In this document: piece after piece, positions 39,209-50,378 of the stretch
Position numbering within the stretch: position 1 is the first letter of the stretch
How the letters are laid out: each line of letters begins with the position of its first letter
Translations under genes and position numbers: made by a program
Assembly: GCA_036365515.1 (NCBI GenBank)
Contig: CM070876.1
Coordinates: 173,625,978-173,689,977, forward strand
Length of the DNA stretch: 64,000 bases
Direction of reading: 5' to 3'
Source of the DNA: Torymus aiolomorphi
Taxonomy: Eukaryota > Arthropoda > Insecta > Hymenoptera > Torymidae
Notes under the pieces: generated by a model
Told to the model about the DNA's origin: nothing
The model's input: only the letters and a program-made list of their open reading frames with translations
Databases searched by the model: none

Positions 39209-41411
39209 TTACTGGGCAGACGGCTGGTTATGTGGTCGCAACGTTTTTTGCAGTACGTGAGCGTCCGCAGGTTCGATTCTTTTGTAGTAGTGCTTCTTCG
39301 TTTCCACGATCTCAAAGCCAAACTTCTTGTAGAAGTCAATAGCACCCTCGTTGTTTACTTGAACGTGCCTATTGACAAAATTAGAATCTCATATAAGTGC
39401 TTCAGTAAAAAAAAAACCCAAAAAATATATTAAAGATCATTTTTTTTTAAGTTGAACAAAACTTCTTTTAATGTGCAGTAAATTTTAGAAATTTTTATTT
39501 AAGGTATTAACTTATAAAAAGCGTTTTCCATTATAATGATTTAAGTACTTACAACAATTCATTAAACATTCATAACGTTCAGTATGTTATAAACAATTTA
39601 TAGCAGAATAAACTATGTGCATAATGTATACCATTTAATGTTTGAATAACAATTATTAAAGTTCAATAATATATGCTCTAAAGTTGTTACAATTTTAATT
39701 TACTATTCAAACTTTTAATTAAAAAATTGTTGAATTATATTAAAGAATTCTATTCTTCAAAATGTTAATTTAAAAAATTATACAGATAAAACAGAGACCA
39801 AATTAAAATCAACGAAAATTTTTAAAAGATTCTAACAAATGATTTTTTAATATTATTGTACACTAATGAAATCTATATCCTTATGAATTGCGACAATTAT
39901 TTATGTAATTTATACAAAACTATTAAAATTCCGTTAAAAAATAACATGTGTTCAATTATTCAAACAAATCTTGCTACCAGCTTACAAGAAAATAGAATCA
40001 AAGTTGCCGTCCTTTTCAACATAATTTAAGACATGTTGTACCATGACTGTTCCGATCCCAAGTCTTCGGTAGGGATATAAACAACCCAAGGTCATTATGT
40101 ACAATCGCCTTGAATTTTCTGATGTGTCCACCCTACAGCAAACTGCTCCGACCTAAAAATTTATGTATATAATTTATTTTCAATGGAAATAAATTTAATT
40201 GTATTACAAAATAAAGTTAATGTATTACGGAACTTACCACAATGTCATTGTAATATGCTAATTTTGCTAATTCTCCTGCTTCTAAGACATCCTTATAAAA
40301 TTTTTCATTGTAAGACACTGGGAACACAACTTGGTTTAGTAATTTTAACTGCTTAATATTGTGTGGTGTTACATCTCCCAATTCAATTTTTGCTCTGAAA
40401 AGTAATCAGATAATTATATTAATGGCAGTATAATATTTTATTATATTTGCATAAAAATAAAAATAAAAATAATAATGATCTTAGTTGATAATCTTTTAAT
40501 AAGATATCTAAGATTAGATACAATATAGTGAATATAAAATGATAATTTAATAGCTATTGCATAAATAAAAGTAATTAAACTATTAACTTAAAAATAATAT
40601 TACGTTAATTACAATTTCTCTTACAAATATAAGAATTTGTTGATATTGAAATAAGTCTTTAAAATGTCAAGATACCTTGTTTACATGCATAGAAAATTCA
40701 TGAACAATGTGATTACATAGCAGTATAAATAATTATTTTCTGAATCATTAAATATTCATTACATTAAGTTAACTCGTCAAGCAGGTTTTACATAATCTCG
40801 AATAACATCAAGAAAACATTTACAATTTTTAATTCAAACTCTGAGATGAGATCATGGTGTCAACTGACATCACAGAAACTCGACATTATTCAATCCACTG
40901 AACGAGATTCAATATACACTTTTTACTGATTATCCGTAGGAATTCAACAATCGATTATCGACTTTGTATAATCATTGCAAAACCGATATACCTATTCAAC
41001 GCGACGCCCCGACAACAAAGAATAACGAGCCGTTCACGGTGCGAATCGCAGCAGCGCTTCGTGCAAAAATATTACCCAAGCCCCATGGTGTCGTCGGCAC
41101 CAACTGTCAACCGCAGGATCTAGACGCAACGTTACTCCAGACTGCGAGCGTGTGTGTATGTTACGACGATGTCATCCGACCAAAGAATATAGAATATATT
41201 ATCATTGCTTAATAATAATATGTTCTATATTCTCTGATCCGACGGCGTTGAAGTTATGCTCCAATTATTATACGCTCTCTATACTCCACTCTTTTTGCAC
41301 GAGCTATCCTAAGCCCCCGAAATTAACGTTCTTGAGGCGCGAGCATAACCTCAAACGACGTGCGGGTTCCCTGGTGGGGAGACGTCGACGGGGCGAAACT
41401 CACCGAGTCAT
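39209..41411 (-). CDS. san: N-alpha-acetyltransferase 50 (san/NAA50)
   Basis: The GNAT-fold catalytic subunit that acetylates Met-starting N-termini at the ribosome with the NatA complex and is needed for sister-chromatid cohesion in flies. Coding exons on the minus strand: 41404-41411, 40238-40394, 39986-40152 and 39209-39368, giving 163 residues (human NAA50 has 169). Visible: the substrate pocket FPVSYN at 27-32, Tyr73 and His112 at the catalytic positions of the human enzyme, the acetyl-CoA loop RRLGIG at 84-89 (Q/RxxGxG/A), and HVQVNNEGAIDFYKKFGFE. The first exon contributes only ATGACTCG before a gtgagt donor. It was found because the phase (two bases) and the resulting MTRAKIELGDV both fit the family start. 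Its GC-rich surroundings (41300-41700) look like the promoter. Confidence 0.92.
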
Positions 41412-41720
41412 GTCGACGAGTCGTGAGGGCAGTGCTTCTGCTGCGACGGAGACGATGACGGTTTTCGCGCGCGCGCGGTAGTTCAACTATCTTATTATAT
41501 ATGCTGCTCAAGGTGATGATGAGAGATGGATATTCTTCGGTGGGCGCGCGCGCGCGCGAAACACACCACTGCACGACGACGACGGCTGCCGGAGCCTTTT
41601 TGCGCGCGCGTATACTTAGTATATTAGTAGTGCTTTTTGATCGCCACAGTCCCGCTGCCGTCTGCAAGTGCAGGAACTGCGCGCGGCGAGCTCTGTAGAG
41701 TAGCGCGGCGATTTGAAAAA
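41412..41720 (-). promoter_or_regulatory. NAA50 5' untranslated region and promoter
   Basis: A CpG-rich block (GCGCGCGC runs, trinucleotide CGA/GAC runs) directly upstream of the tiny first coding exon. It lies between NAA50 and the 3' end of the TPR gene, which is on the same strand. Confidence 0.45.
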
Positions 41721-41888
41721 TACGTTGAATTGTACTTAGCTTACCAATTTCACTGAATAAAATTGTAATTGTTGATTGTTGTTTTTTTTGTATAACTAAT
41801 ACTTTGAAACTTTGGAATGAGCATATGCTACAAAATCATTACTAATACATGGAATTTTTTATAAAAATGACAAAATTATTTACTCATC

Positions 41889-41894
41889 TTTATT
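41889..41894 (-). terminator. Polyadenylation signal of the TPR gene
   Basis: Minus-strand AATAAA, 113 bases past the stop codon at 42007-42009. Confidence 0.5.
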
Positions 41895-42006
41895 TAAAAA
41901 TCATTTCAAATACAAAATCTGTTTAAAATTGTTTTTAAAAATTATATAAGTATCATTTAAACGTTCAAAATTGAAATATTGTCAAAAACATTAGCAAGTC
42001 AATTTA

Positions 42007-43985
42007 CTACTTATTGGTCAACTCTTTGTACTGTTTACAAATATCTTTTAATTTATTTACAGTAACTTTAATATCGAGTGAACTCTTGTTGTCAAGCTGA
42101 TCGAATTTGGGGAGCAGTATATCATCTAAAAACTCAAACATATTGTAAGATTTGTACGATAAAGTGCTGCACAAAAAGTCCTAAAAAATACACATTATGA
42201 CACACAAGTAAAATATCATAAACTAAATTATAATTTATGCAGAAATAATTAATGTACCTTTAAGTGGTCACTTTCTGGATTGAGCTGTATAGCCTGTAAT
42301 ACATTTTTTAAAGAACTTTTAAGATCTTTTTTCTTATAATAGTATTGCATTGCAATATGTAAATGAATACTTTGCTTATAAGCAGTGAATTCGTATATAT
42401 CTAACATTTCTTCTAAATATTCAATTGCATTAAAATCTTTAATTCCTAGTTGGCCCATACTTCTAATATACTGCACATCTGATCTAAAGTTCCTTTGACT
42501 TGACTCTACAGCTTTTTTAAAATATAATGCAGCTTTCTGGAAATTGAATAGAAATGTCAATATCTAAATAATTAAAAAATTTATCATTATCAGCATTACC
42601 TGAATATTATGCTGTACTTGATAATAAATGCCTTTGTAATGTAAAAATACTACATTGTTTGGATTCTTTTCTTCAACATAATTAAGACATGATAATGCTT
42701 TTTCAAATTGTTTCATTCCAATAAGTCCTTTTGCCAGTTTTAATAGTGTATTAATATTTTTAGGTTTTTCATTGTACAAATCTAAGAACATTCTATTACT
42801 GTTATGGAACTCTTTATTTTCCCTATACATTTCAGCAACATAAATGGCATAGAATGGAATTGTTAATAATTCATAACATGTTAATAGAGCTTTTCTTTCA
42901 TCAGGTAATGGACAACGGCCAAAATTTTCATTACGTCTACGATGTCTAAGATTCTTGCCAAATATGAAATACCATACAGAACATTTAGGACTATAGGAAA
43001 TAGCAGGTTTTACGAAGGAAAGTGCAAGTTTGTGTCCAGCTTCATGAAAGTTTGACCATATAACACTCCTACAACCATTTATCGTACCAAGTTCTCTTTC
43101 TGATTGAAAATTTGTAGCACTAACTAAGTTTTTCATTACATCTAAAGAGTTTAAATTTTGATTGGCAAGTCTGTACAAATGATATTTTGTCGCTTCCATA
43201 ACATGCAGCAAAACATCAAATGATACATCATCTTCTTCAATTTCTCTAATAACAACAGAGGAAAAAAAATGTATTAAATATTTTAAATGCAAACTCAGAC
43301 ACAAGGATGTTATGGCTATATAGTCCCTGTTAAAAGTTAGTTCTTAGCATTAGAACTGCAATAAATAATTATATGGAATAATTAACAATGTTTTCGTTCA
43401 GTATATCTGTGCAGAAATGAAATTGGAATATTATAAGCTTTAAAAATCAGGAATCGAAGGAAAATTGACAATGTTTCATTATTTTTTATTATTACACAAC
43501 AAAGCATAGTACACTATATATTTGAATAATTTTTATGAAGTAATGAAATTTTGTCAATTTTACTATGATTCCTAATTTGAAAAGCTTATAATATTCGAAT
43601 AATATTCGGACAATATTCGGATTGCATTTTTACACATACTGGATGGAAAAATTGTTAGCTATTCCATATAATTATTTACTGCAGTTTTAACACTAAAAAC
43701 TAACTTTTGGCAGAGACTATGTAGCCATAACATCTTTAATATGTTGACTTACCTTTTATCAAGTTTATTCCAAATTTCATTTGTTTTGTGCAAATTATTC
43801 TGAGCACCAACATAATCTTTCTTGATAGCCCGAATATAGGTGATCATCACAGAATTTATGAATGCTAAAACAGGTTGTTCATCAATATTAATTGTTGGTT
43901 GTTCGTCCTCAATGTAATCCTCCGCTAATTTTTCGTCAATGTCCCACGTGAAAGGGCATTGTAAAGATTTCCTTTTTCGGCTCAT
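42007..43985 (-). CDS. Tetratricopeptide-repeat protein, IFIT-like
   Basis: Minus-strand exons 43753-43985, 42600-43245, 42258-42536 and 42007-42180 join with consistent phases to 443 residues. The protein has an acidic N-terminus with MSRKRKSLQCPFTWDIDEKL, then a helical array with TPR-type blocks: WSNFHEAGHKLALSFVKPAI, WYFIFGKNLRHRRR, YAIYVAEMYREN, LLKLAKGLIGMKQFEKALSC, NNVVFLHYKGIYY, ALYFKKAVES, and IHLHIAMQYYYKKKDLKSSL. The KAL/KP blocks followed by GKNLRRxRR resemble arthropod proteins named after vertebrate IFIT proteins, which bind non-self RNA; that function is not shown for insects. The start is supported by the same opening in the paralogue at 55893. It is the intact member of a tandem pair about 10 kb apart. 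Confidence 0.82.
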
Positions 43986-44845
43986 CTGCTATAAAAATAT
44001 CAATGAATCGATTAACATATACTTTGTTAGAAATAACTAATTTCACCGTAAACCTACGTTACAGATTATCGACCAGAGCCGATTTTGATAGTTATGTCAA
44101 ACTTTTACTTATAATAAAGACAAACAGACTCTTGCATTGAACCCTTTGTAGCTATAAAGTTATTCTTGTAACTGATTGCAACTTTTGCGGTTTTCTTTGT
44201 TATTGAAACCAAAACATTGTTACCGCTTCTTTTATGTTCCAGGGAAGGTCACGTTACCAACTGTAAAGTTCTGATCCTAAAAGATCCCGAGATAACTTAT
44301 TACTTAAAGTTGTATATACCTATAGAATTTCCTATAGAAAATTTAAATTTCTATTTAAATTTCTATTTCTAGCGAGAATTGAAGTATAGTAGGTAATAAT
44401 AGCATTTTCATTATTTTTTATTTTTTTACTTTAAAACAAATATTTTCTTATTATTTACATAATTTTAGAAACTTTTTCTTACAACTTTTTTTAATAAACA
44501 TCATTTTACGTGAATAAATTTCCAAAATTTATAGAAATTTAGAAAAATCGAAAATTTGATGATTTTCATAAGTTTCGTACGCTATTATTTATGAAGCTTT
44601 TTAAAATTTAAGGGGATGCCATAGCCGTATTATTGCCGACTGAGCAATTGGCATAGTTTCAAGCTTATTAAAAATAAAATACGTAAAATCACAAAAAAAT
44701 CAAGAAAACACTTCGCTGCGGTTTTGAACGTTCTATCACCCAGTAAAAGTTTGAAGTCGAAATATCAAGTGGTTTTTGCAAAAACTTTGAACGAAACCGA
44801 ATTTTGTTTTTTTAAACATTTCAACTTAGAAAAGTAAATAATAAA
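43986..44845. other. 5' flank of the TPR gene
   Basis: AT-rich, with the start of the TPR gene at the left end and the edge of the composite repeat region at the right. No coding content is recognised. Confidence 0.4.
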
Positions 44846-45188
44846 TTGTACAATTAAACGAACTTACCTGTAAGTGAAGTTCTATTGTAATTGTATGAAA
44901 CGCCTCTTCCGAAGTGATCAACATGTAGTACCCCCTCTTCCTGCCGAATTCCCACAAAGTTAAAAGCAAAAAAGAGTGCTAGCGGTCGCACCACGCCGCC
45001 ACTATAGCCATCTTCGAGCCCTGCCGCCGCTCGAGCCTCATTTCTTTAAAGTATTGCCGTTTTAAGTTAGGGCATCTATAAAGATTTGTAGATAAGGGTC
45101 CAGGGTGGGACTTGATCACTTCGGAAGAGGCGTTTCATACAATTACAATAGAACTTCACTTACAGGTAAGTTCGTTTAATTGTACAAT
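44846..45188. mobile_element. 343-bp element with 77-bp perfect inverted repeats
   Basis: The arms 44846-44922 and 45112-45188 are exact complements over 77 bp, beginning TTGTACAATTAAACGAAC. Between them lie 189 bp whose first part (to about 45042) is repeated in inverted orientation at 53739-53880. A related shorter piece follows at 45187-45230 (GTATTGCACGCCTCTTCC, then TGATCAACATGTAG). Perfect arms imply youth or gene conversion. It has no coding capacity. Confidence 0.7.
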
Positions 45189-46283
45189 TGTATTGCACGC
45201 CTCTTCCTCGTGATCAACATGTAGATGTTCAAAGCTACGAAACGGCAACTGTGGATCTCCAGAAAAATGTACGGAATTGAAAAATGTATAGGGATTGGCC
45301 CTTTTGGATTAAAAATAACATTTATATTTTTCCCTTCTTAATTCAATAGAATTATCAAATTGTAATAATAAATCATTAATTACTTTAAAATTTAATTTAA
45401 CTATAACAATTGTAAAACAATTGTGAAATTTAATTATCTGTATTATAAATACATAATAATAAATCTATCAATTTTTCGTGCATGAAAAATGAATCAAGAT
45501 TTATAGGTGAGATTTGCCATATAAAAATGCGTAAAATTCTTAATAAATAGAATTTAAAACACTAGAAAAATTGAGTGCGAAAACGCGTAATTATTGTATT
45601 ACGAGATGAGTTTTCAGGAAAGTCTAGAATTTAAAAATCAAATAGTATTATCATTACGATTAATACCTTATTTTACAAATTTCTGCTGGTACTTTAATAT
45701 AGTACTTTGTTACAGCTAATGATGGATGCTACAGAAAATAAAAGATCTAGTTTTCGTGCTGATCAGTCAGCATTGTTAAATAGGAACCAAAACGTTGGTT
45801 GCCTCTCTTCAATACTAAATCAAACTGTGAATCAGAATTGAAGCAAGGAAGTAATACACAAGCTATAGATTGCGAATACGGCAATAAGGTGTGTTTCAAA
45901 AATCACCATTCTTAACAATACTCCATTATTCTGGGTTATTTAAGCCGTAGGTTGGGTTAATTAAGCCGTGTTGGGTTAATAAAGCCGTAGGTTGGGTTAA
46001 TTAAGCCCTAGGTTGGGTTAATTAATCTTTAAGGTTTATGCAACATATAAAACCATGTATAGAATAATAAAAAAAAACATTAGTTATAATCTTAAGAGAT
46101 TATCGTATTATTGCTGAGAATACGTATATTCTGTGTGTAAAATAAGACACAACTTTTTGGATTATCCGAAAATCAAAATAAGATTAATAAATTGACAGTC
46201 TCAAAGATAAGGCTCTTACACGGGGCATCAGCGCGTCAACCATATCTAAAAAGTTGTAATCGAGCAAAAATGTAGATTTTTTG
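45189..46283. other. Left interior of the composite repeat region
   Basis: AT-rich with no recognised gene. It includes the 21-bp tandem repeat at 45934-46027. The right end is the copia target site TTTTG (46279-46283). Confidence 0.5.
45934..46027 (+). repeat. 21-bp tandem repeat, about 4.5 units
   Basis: Units of the form GCCGTAGGTTGGGTTAATTAA, with small differences between units. Confidence 0.8.
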
Positions 46284-46584
46284 TGATGTTAGGGAAGCAA
46301 ATGAACGGACAAATACACTTGTTCAGAGTTTGAAATAATTACAACTTTTATTTCTACCGTTACATTTTAAATAGAGTTAAGAGAGAGAGATTGACGCGAA
46401 GCTAGTTGCTCATCAAGAGCCGGTACACGAGTGAACGAGTAGTTCGTATAAAGGGAGTGTTGACGCTCGCTGTAAAGATTATATAATCCTAACTACGCAT
46501 AACAAGTTGGTGCTATCCAAATTTACCCGCGAATATTTAAACATCTTAAATTATTAATTGATTCTTAATTTACAAATTACAACA
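46284..46584 (-). repeat. copia 3' LTR
   Basis: 301 bp. Identical to the other LTR except one T/C difference near 46458. The purine-rich tract GAGGGGGTG on the minus strand abuts it. Confidence 0.93.
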
Positions 46585-46596
46585 CACCCCCTCAAT
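46585..46596 (-). promoter_or_regulatory. copia polypurine tract
   Basis: The minus strand reads TTGAGGGGGTG directly before the 3' LTR, the standard plus-strand primer site of LTR elements. Confidence 0.75.
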
Positions 46597-46716
46597 TAAT
46601 TAATTTAAGATACATTAGATACATATATATGTAATAAAATCTACAATACTTCAGGTACATTTATCGCAGTTAAAACATGTTTACACAAGATAAAAATTAA
46701 TAAATAAAAACATTGT

Positions 46717-49700
46717 TTATAGTCTCTTCTTCTCTTCTTTCTTGAGTCCAATACCATCTATAAATTCTTTCAGTTTCGGGCTGTTGGTGGCTTTGGTGAG
46801 AGCGTCAGCTAACATGTGTGTCGAGGGCACGAATTCAACTTTTATTTCTTGGTTGTCGATTTTCTCCTTCACAAAGTGGTGACGAACGTTAATGTGCTTC
46901 GTCCTGCCACTAAAACGAGAATGCTGACCTAAATCAATTGCACCTTTGTTATCGCACAGGATTAGTAGGGGTTGATTTAGTTGCATTATCTGCAGATTTG
47001 AGGCGAGTCTCTTTAACCACAGTGCTTCCTGCGTAGCTGCCGAGAGAGAAAGGTACTCAGCCTCTGTACTTGAAAGTGCCACTGTGTTCTGGCGTCTGCT
47101 GTTCCATGATATGGCTCCTCCCTGAAACATAAATGTGTACCCGGTCGTTGAACGTGGGTCATCAGGATCTGTGGCATAGCTAGCATCACAATAGCCTATG
47201 ATTTCAGAGTTGCCATCCTTGGTGTATGTTAGCTTCAGATCCTTAGTTCCTTCGAGGTAGCGGAACACTCTTTTAACACTCTTCCAATGAGACTCCTCAA
47301 ACGATTGGTTGTGCCTGCTTAATTGGCTGACGACGTATGCCAAGTCTGGTCTAGTAGCCTGAACTAGATATAACAATGAACCCACGGCACTTTGGTATGG
47401 TACTTCATTCAGATTGAATCTTGACTCTGGAGAAACACTTGAATCTGATGTTGTCTTGATTTCTATTGGTGTACTACTGCTCCTGCAGTCCTTCATTCCA
47501 AAGTTGGCTAAAAGTGAGTTGATGTAAGCAGTTTGTTCAAGCTGTATGGTGCCACGAGCTCTGTCTTGGTGTACGTCTATTCCTAGACATCTCTTGAGAG
47601 GGCCAAGGTCCTTTATTTTGCAAATTGACTCCAGTCCTTTCTTGAGTAGATGATAAAAATCAATGCTATCTGTAAATACAATTAAATCATCAACGAATAG
47701 AGCAATTATAATACATTTGTTCTTTGTGTGATAACTATAAATACAGGCATCATAATCTGACTGTTTAAGATTTAATTCCTTTAAAGTTGCATTCAATTTC
47801 AAATTCCAGTTACGCCCATAGATAGCCTTCCTGTGCTGGCTTGGGATGTATGCTCGTGCACGACAACCAAACACTCTTATGTGGTTGAGGTTAGGTTTCT
47901 GGCCACTCCACATTTCTTCTGGAGTTCTTCCTCCTAAACACCTTTTGGGGCTCTTGTTTGTGAGGTAACATGCCGTCGACACAGCCTCTGCCCAGAACTT
48001 GTTGTCAAGTTGAGATTCATGTAGCATACAGCGTACTTTCTCCAACAAGGTACGGTTAACACGTTCTGCCCTGCCATTCTGCTGGGGCTGGTACGCAATA
48101 GAGGTTTGATGCTTGACTCCTAGTGCTTCCAGTGTTGAGTTTAGTGAAGAGTTCAGATACTCACGACCATTATCAGTCCTTAAAATTTTAACTCTTTTGC
48201 CTGTCTCATTTTGAACCAATTTAATAAATTTCTGAACAATCTGTGGTACTTCATCCTTCCTCTTGAGAAAATAGACAAACAATTTTCTTGAGTGATCATC
48301 CAAGAAGGTAATAAAATACTTGTGCTGTCCAATGGAGAAATCTTCAATCTGGCATACATCACTGTGCACAAGCTCAAGAATCTCACTGGCACGGTTCTGG
48401 CTCTTCTTGAAAGGTTTCTGCACTAACTTGCCTGCTACACACACCTCACACTGGTTAATCTGGTTCTCTGGAAAGTCTATCCCTGTAGCAGTGTTGCGTA
48501 GCTGTTGCAAATAAGTACTATTCATGTGTCCCATCCTCCTGTGCCACAATGTGATGCTGCCTGGTATTGATGTCTTGAGCACTGTCTCCACTTTTAATGC
48601 ATTTGCTAAAGTTACACTGGGCTCGAGCTTTATTTTATAAATGTTTTGAGTACTTAACTTTCCTTCTAAAATCACATCACCTTCCTTTCCAAAAACTTGA
48701 CAGCGAGAGCCATCAAACACTACCTTGCCACCTTTCTTCGCAATGGCACTAACCGATATAAGGTTAGAGTGTATATCTGGCACATGCAGTACATCTTGTA
48801 GTAGAACTTTCTTGTGTTTTCTTTGTCCATTGTACTGCAATAGGATTTTTCCCACTCCACTCACCGGTACCTTAGATTTATTTGCTGCTGTGACACTCAC
48901 TATTTGTGACCTGCAAACATCAGTCATATACTTTTGACTGGAACACATATGCGTCGAGGCGCCGGAATCGAGAATCCAATCTCCTCGATCTATGTTGTTT
49001 GATGACTGAACTGCGAGGAAATTACTGCCTGCTGCTGCCACTGACATCTCAGCGTCGACGAGAACGGCGTCTTGATCCACTGACTGTGTGTCCAGCGTTG
49101 ATAGCGTGGAGAAAAGCGCACAGACAGTATCGTCGTCTTCGCTCTCGTCGTCTGCAGCTGCCGTGCACGCGCTCGTATCAGTAGTTTTTGGAGCGCGACA
49201 CCGGTTCGCATAATGGCCGACTCGTTTGCACTTATAGCACCTAACCTTATAATTCTTCCGGGAGCGCTGTTGCTGATCCACCGTGTAGCGTCCTCTATTG
49301 GCGTTGCCGTGAGCCGAGAAATGCGCAGGAAACGCTTGCGCACGAAGCGCTTGCGTTTGAAAATTTTTACCGTTACCAGCATCTTCGGGTTCTTCTAATA
49401 ACTTGGTTTTCACCAAATCAGCGGTGATATCCGTTCCTGAATTGCTCAATGCCATAACCATGGGTTTATAAGATGCGGGTAACCCAGTGAGCAACAGGGC
49501 ACCAACTAGATCCTCTGGTAACTTAGTCCCGATTAGGTTCAGCTTTTGCGATGCAGAGACAATCCGTGAAACATAATCTTGCATCGATTTGCAATCTTCA
49601 AGTTTCGTTGTAGATACTTCCCGTAAAAGAGTTACCTTACTTATCAGACTTTTGTCGTCAAAGGTTTTTGCTAATGCGTCCCAGGCTTCCTTGGCGGAGT

Positions 49701-49938
49701 CATCATCTTTGATGTATACGTAGACTTCCGGTTCCACTGATAAAATGATGCGGCCATGAGCTTTGGCATTTTTCTTAGCGTCCGTCGATATTGCTCCATT
49801 TGCGGGAGCCTCGATGGTGTCCCAAAGATCCTCTACCTTGAGGTAAGCTCGCATCGCCACTGCCCACGATCTGTAGTTTTGCCGACCAGCTAGTTTCTCA
49901 ACGGGCAGGAAAAAACCACTACCTGTTCGCTGCGCCAT
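46717..49938 (-). CDS. copia gag-pol polyprotein with in-frame deletion in reverse transcriptase
   Basis: A single frame of 1073 residues from the ATG at 49936-49938; the wider frame opens only with a TTG. In order: gag with a CCHC knuckle (CYKCKRVGHYANRC, about 234-247); protease DSGA (324-327); integrase zinc ligands H466, H471, C497 and C500 and catalytic D527, D589 and E625 with the D,D35E spacing; then, at about residue 705, an abrupt jump from the integrase C-terminal region (AYIPSQHRK) to the end of the reverse transcriptase fingers/palm (AIYG, RNWNLKL), the polymerase FVDD motif (748-751) and RNase H (YCDAS, TEAEYLSLS, CDNKGA). Copia polyproteins are about 1400 residues, so roughly 300 are missing without loss of frame. 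The polymerase cannot be complete, but gag, protease and integrase look whole. Confidence 0.92.
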   Translation of the reverse strand: MAQRTGSGFFLPVEKLAGRQNYRSWAVAMRAYLKVEDLWDTIEAPANGAISTDAKKNAKAHGRIILSVEPEVYVYIKDDDSAKEAWDALAKTFDDKSLISKVTLLREVSTTKLEDCKSMQDYVSRIVSASQKLNLIGTKLPEDLVGALLLTGLPASYKPMVMALSNSGTDITADLVKTKLLEEPEDAGNGKNFQTQALRAQAFPAHFSAHGNANRGRYTVDQQQRSRKNYKVRCYKCKRVGHYANRCRAPKTTDTSACTAAADDESEDDDTVCALFSTLSTLDTQSVDQDAVLVDAEMSVAAAGSNFLAVQSSNNIDRGDWILDSGASTHMCSSQKYMTDVCRSQIVSVTAANKSKVPVSGVGKILLQYNGQRKHKKVLLQDVLHVPDIHSNLISVSAIAKKGGKVVFDGSRCQVFGKEGDVILEGKLSTQNIYKIKLEPSVTLANALKVETVLKTSIPGSITLWHRRMGHMNSTYLQQLRNTATGIDFPENQINQCEVCVAGKLVQKPFKKSQNRASEILELVHSDVCQIEDFSIGQHKYFITFLDDHSRKLFVYFLKRKDEVPQIVQKFIKLVQNETGKRVKILRTDNGREYLNSSLNSTLEALGVKHQTSIAYQPQQNGRAERVNRTLLEKVRCMLHESQLDNKFWAEAVSTACYLTNKSPKRCLGGRTPEEMWSGQKPNLNHIRVFGCRARAYIPSQHRKAIYGRNWNLKLNATLKELNLKQSDYDACIYSYHTKNKCIIIALFVDDLIVFTDSIDFYHLLKKGLESICKIKDLGPLKRCLGIDVHQDRARGTIQLEQTAYINSLLANFGMKDCRSSSTPIEIKTTSDSSVSPESRFNLNEVPYQSAVGSLLYLVQATRPDLAYVVSQLSRHNQSFEESHWKSVKRVFRYLEGTKDLKLTYTKDGNSEIIGYCDASYATDPDDPRSTTGYTFMFQGGAISWNSRRQNTVALSSTEAEYLSLSAATQEALWLKRLASNLQIMQLNQPLLILCDNKGAIDLGQHSRFSGRTKHINVRHHFVKEKIDNQEIKVEFVPSTHMLADALTKATNSPKLKEFIDGIGLKKEEKKRL

Positions 49939-50058
49939 TTTGTCTCTCTGAGTGCTGCGTGCTTGCTCCAAAAGAAAGTTCAAAACTGCAAGTCACGTAC
50001 TGCGCACTTACACTCTAACAGCAATGAAAAACTTGTTCAGAATTTCATTTATGCAGTT

Positions 50059-50072
50059 CTGGGCCCATAACC
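50059..50072 (-). promoter_or_regulatory. copia primer-binding site (initiator tRNA-Met anticodon-arm fragment)
   Basis: Immediately inside the 5' LTR the minus strand reads GGTTATGGGCCCAG. Its complement, CTGGGCCCATAACC, is the anticodon stem-loop of eukaryotic initiator tRNA-Met, not the 3' acceptor end. Copia is known to prime from such an internal tRNA fragment. Confidence 0.85.
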
Positions 50073-50373
50073 TGATGTTAGGGAAGCAAATGAACGGACA
50101 AATACACTTGTTCAGAGTTTGAAATAATTACAACTTTTATTTCTACCGTTACATTTTAAATAGAGTTAAGAGAGAGAGATTGACGCGAAGCTAGTTGCTC
50201 ATCAAGAGCCGGTACACGAGTGAACGAGTAGTTCGTATAAAGGGAGCGTTGACGCTCGCTGTAAAGATTATATAATCCTAACTACGCATAACAAGTTGGT
50301 GCTATCCAAATTTACCCGCGAATATTTAAACATCTTAAATTATTAATTGATTCTTAATTTACAAATTACAACA
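50073..50373 (-). repeat. copia 5' LTR
   Basis: 301 bp. It should carry the promoter for the minus-strand transcript. See the element entry for the comparison with its partner. Confidence 0.93.
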
Positions 50374-50378
50374 TTTTG

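Larger units (their letters stand above)
46284..50373 (-). mobile_element. Ty1/copia LTR retrotransposon, internally deleted, very young
   Basis: 4090 bp on the minus strand. The two 301-bp LTRs (46284-46584 and 50073-50373) differ at one base by eye, start TG and end CA, and are flanked by the 5-bp duplication TTTTG (46279-46283 and 50374-50378). A primer-binding site, a polypurine tract and a single gag-pol frame are present. The element is shorter than the usual roughly 5 kb because part of pol is missing. It sits in the non-coding interval between the two TPR paralogues. Confidence 0.95.

Noticed and set aside
39255..39280. tRNA-like GGTTCGATTC box
   Set aside because: It lies inside the NAA50 last exon and no cloverleaf can be built around it.
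45934..46027. Telomere-type (TTAGG)n repeat
   Set aside because: The units contain GGGTTA but have a 21-bp period and no TTAGG runs.
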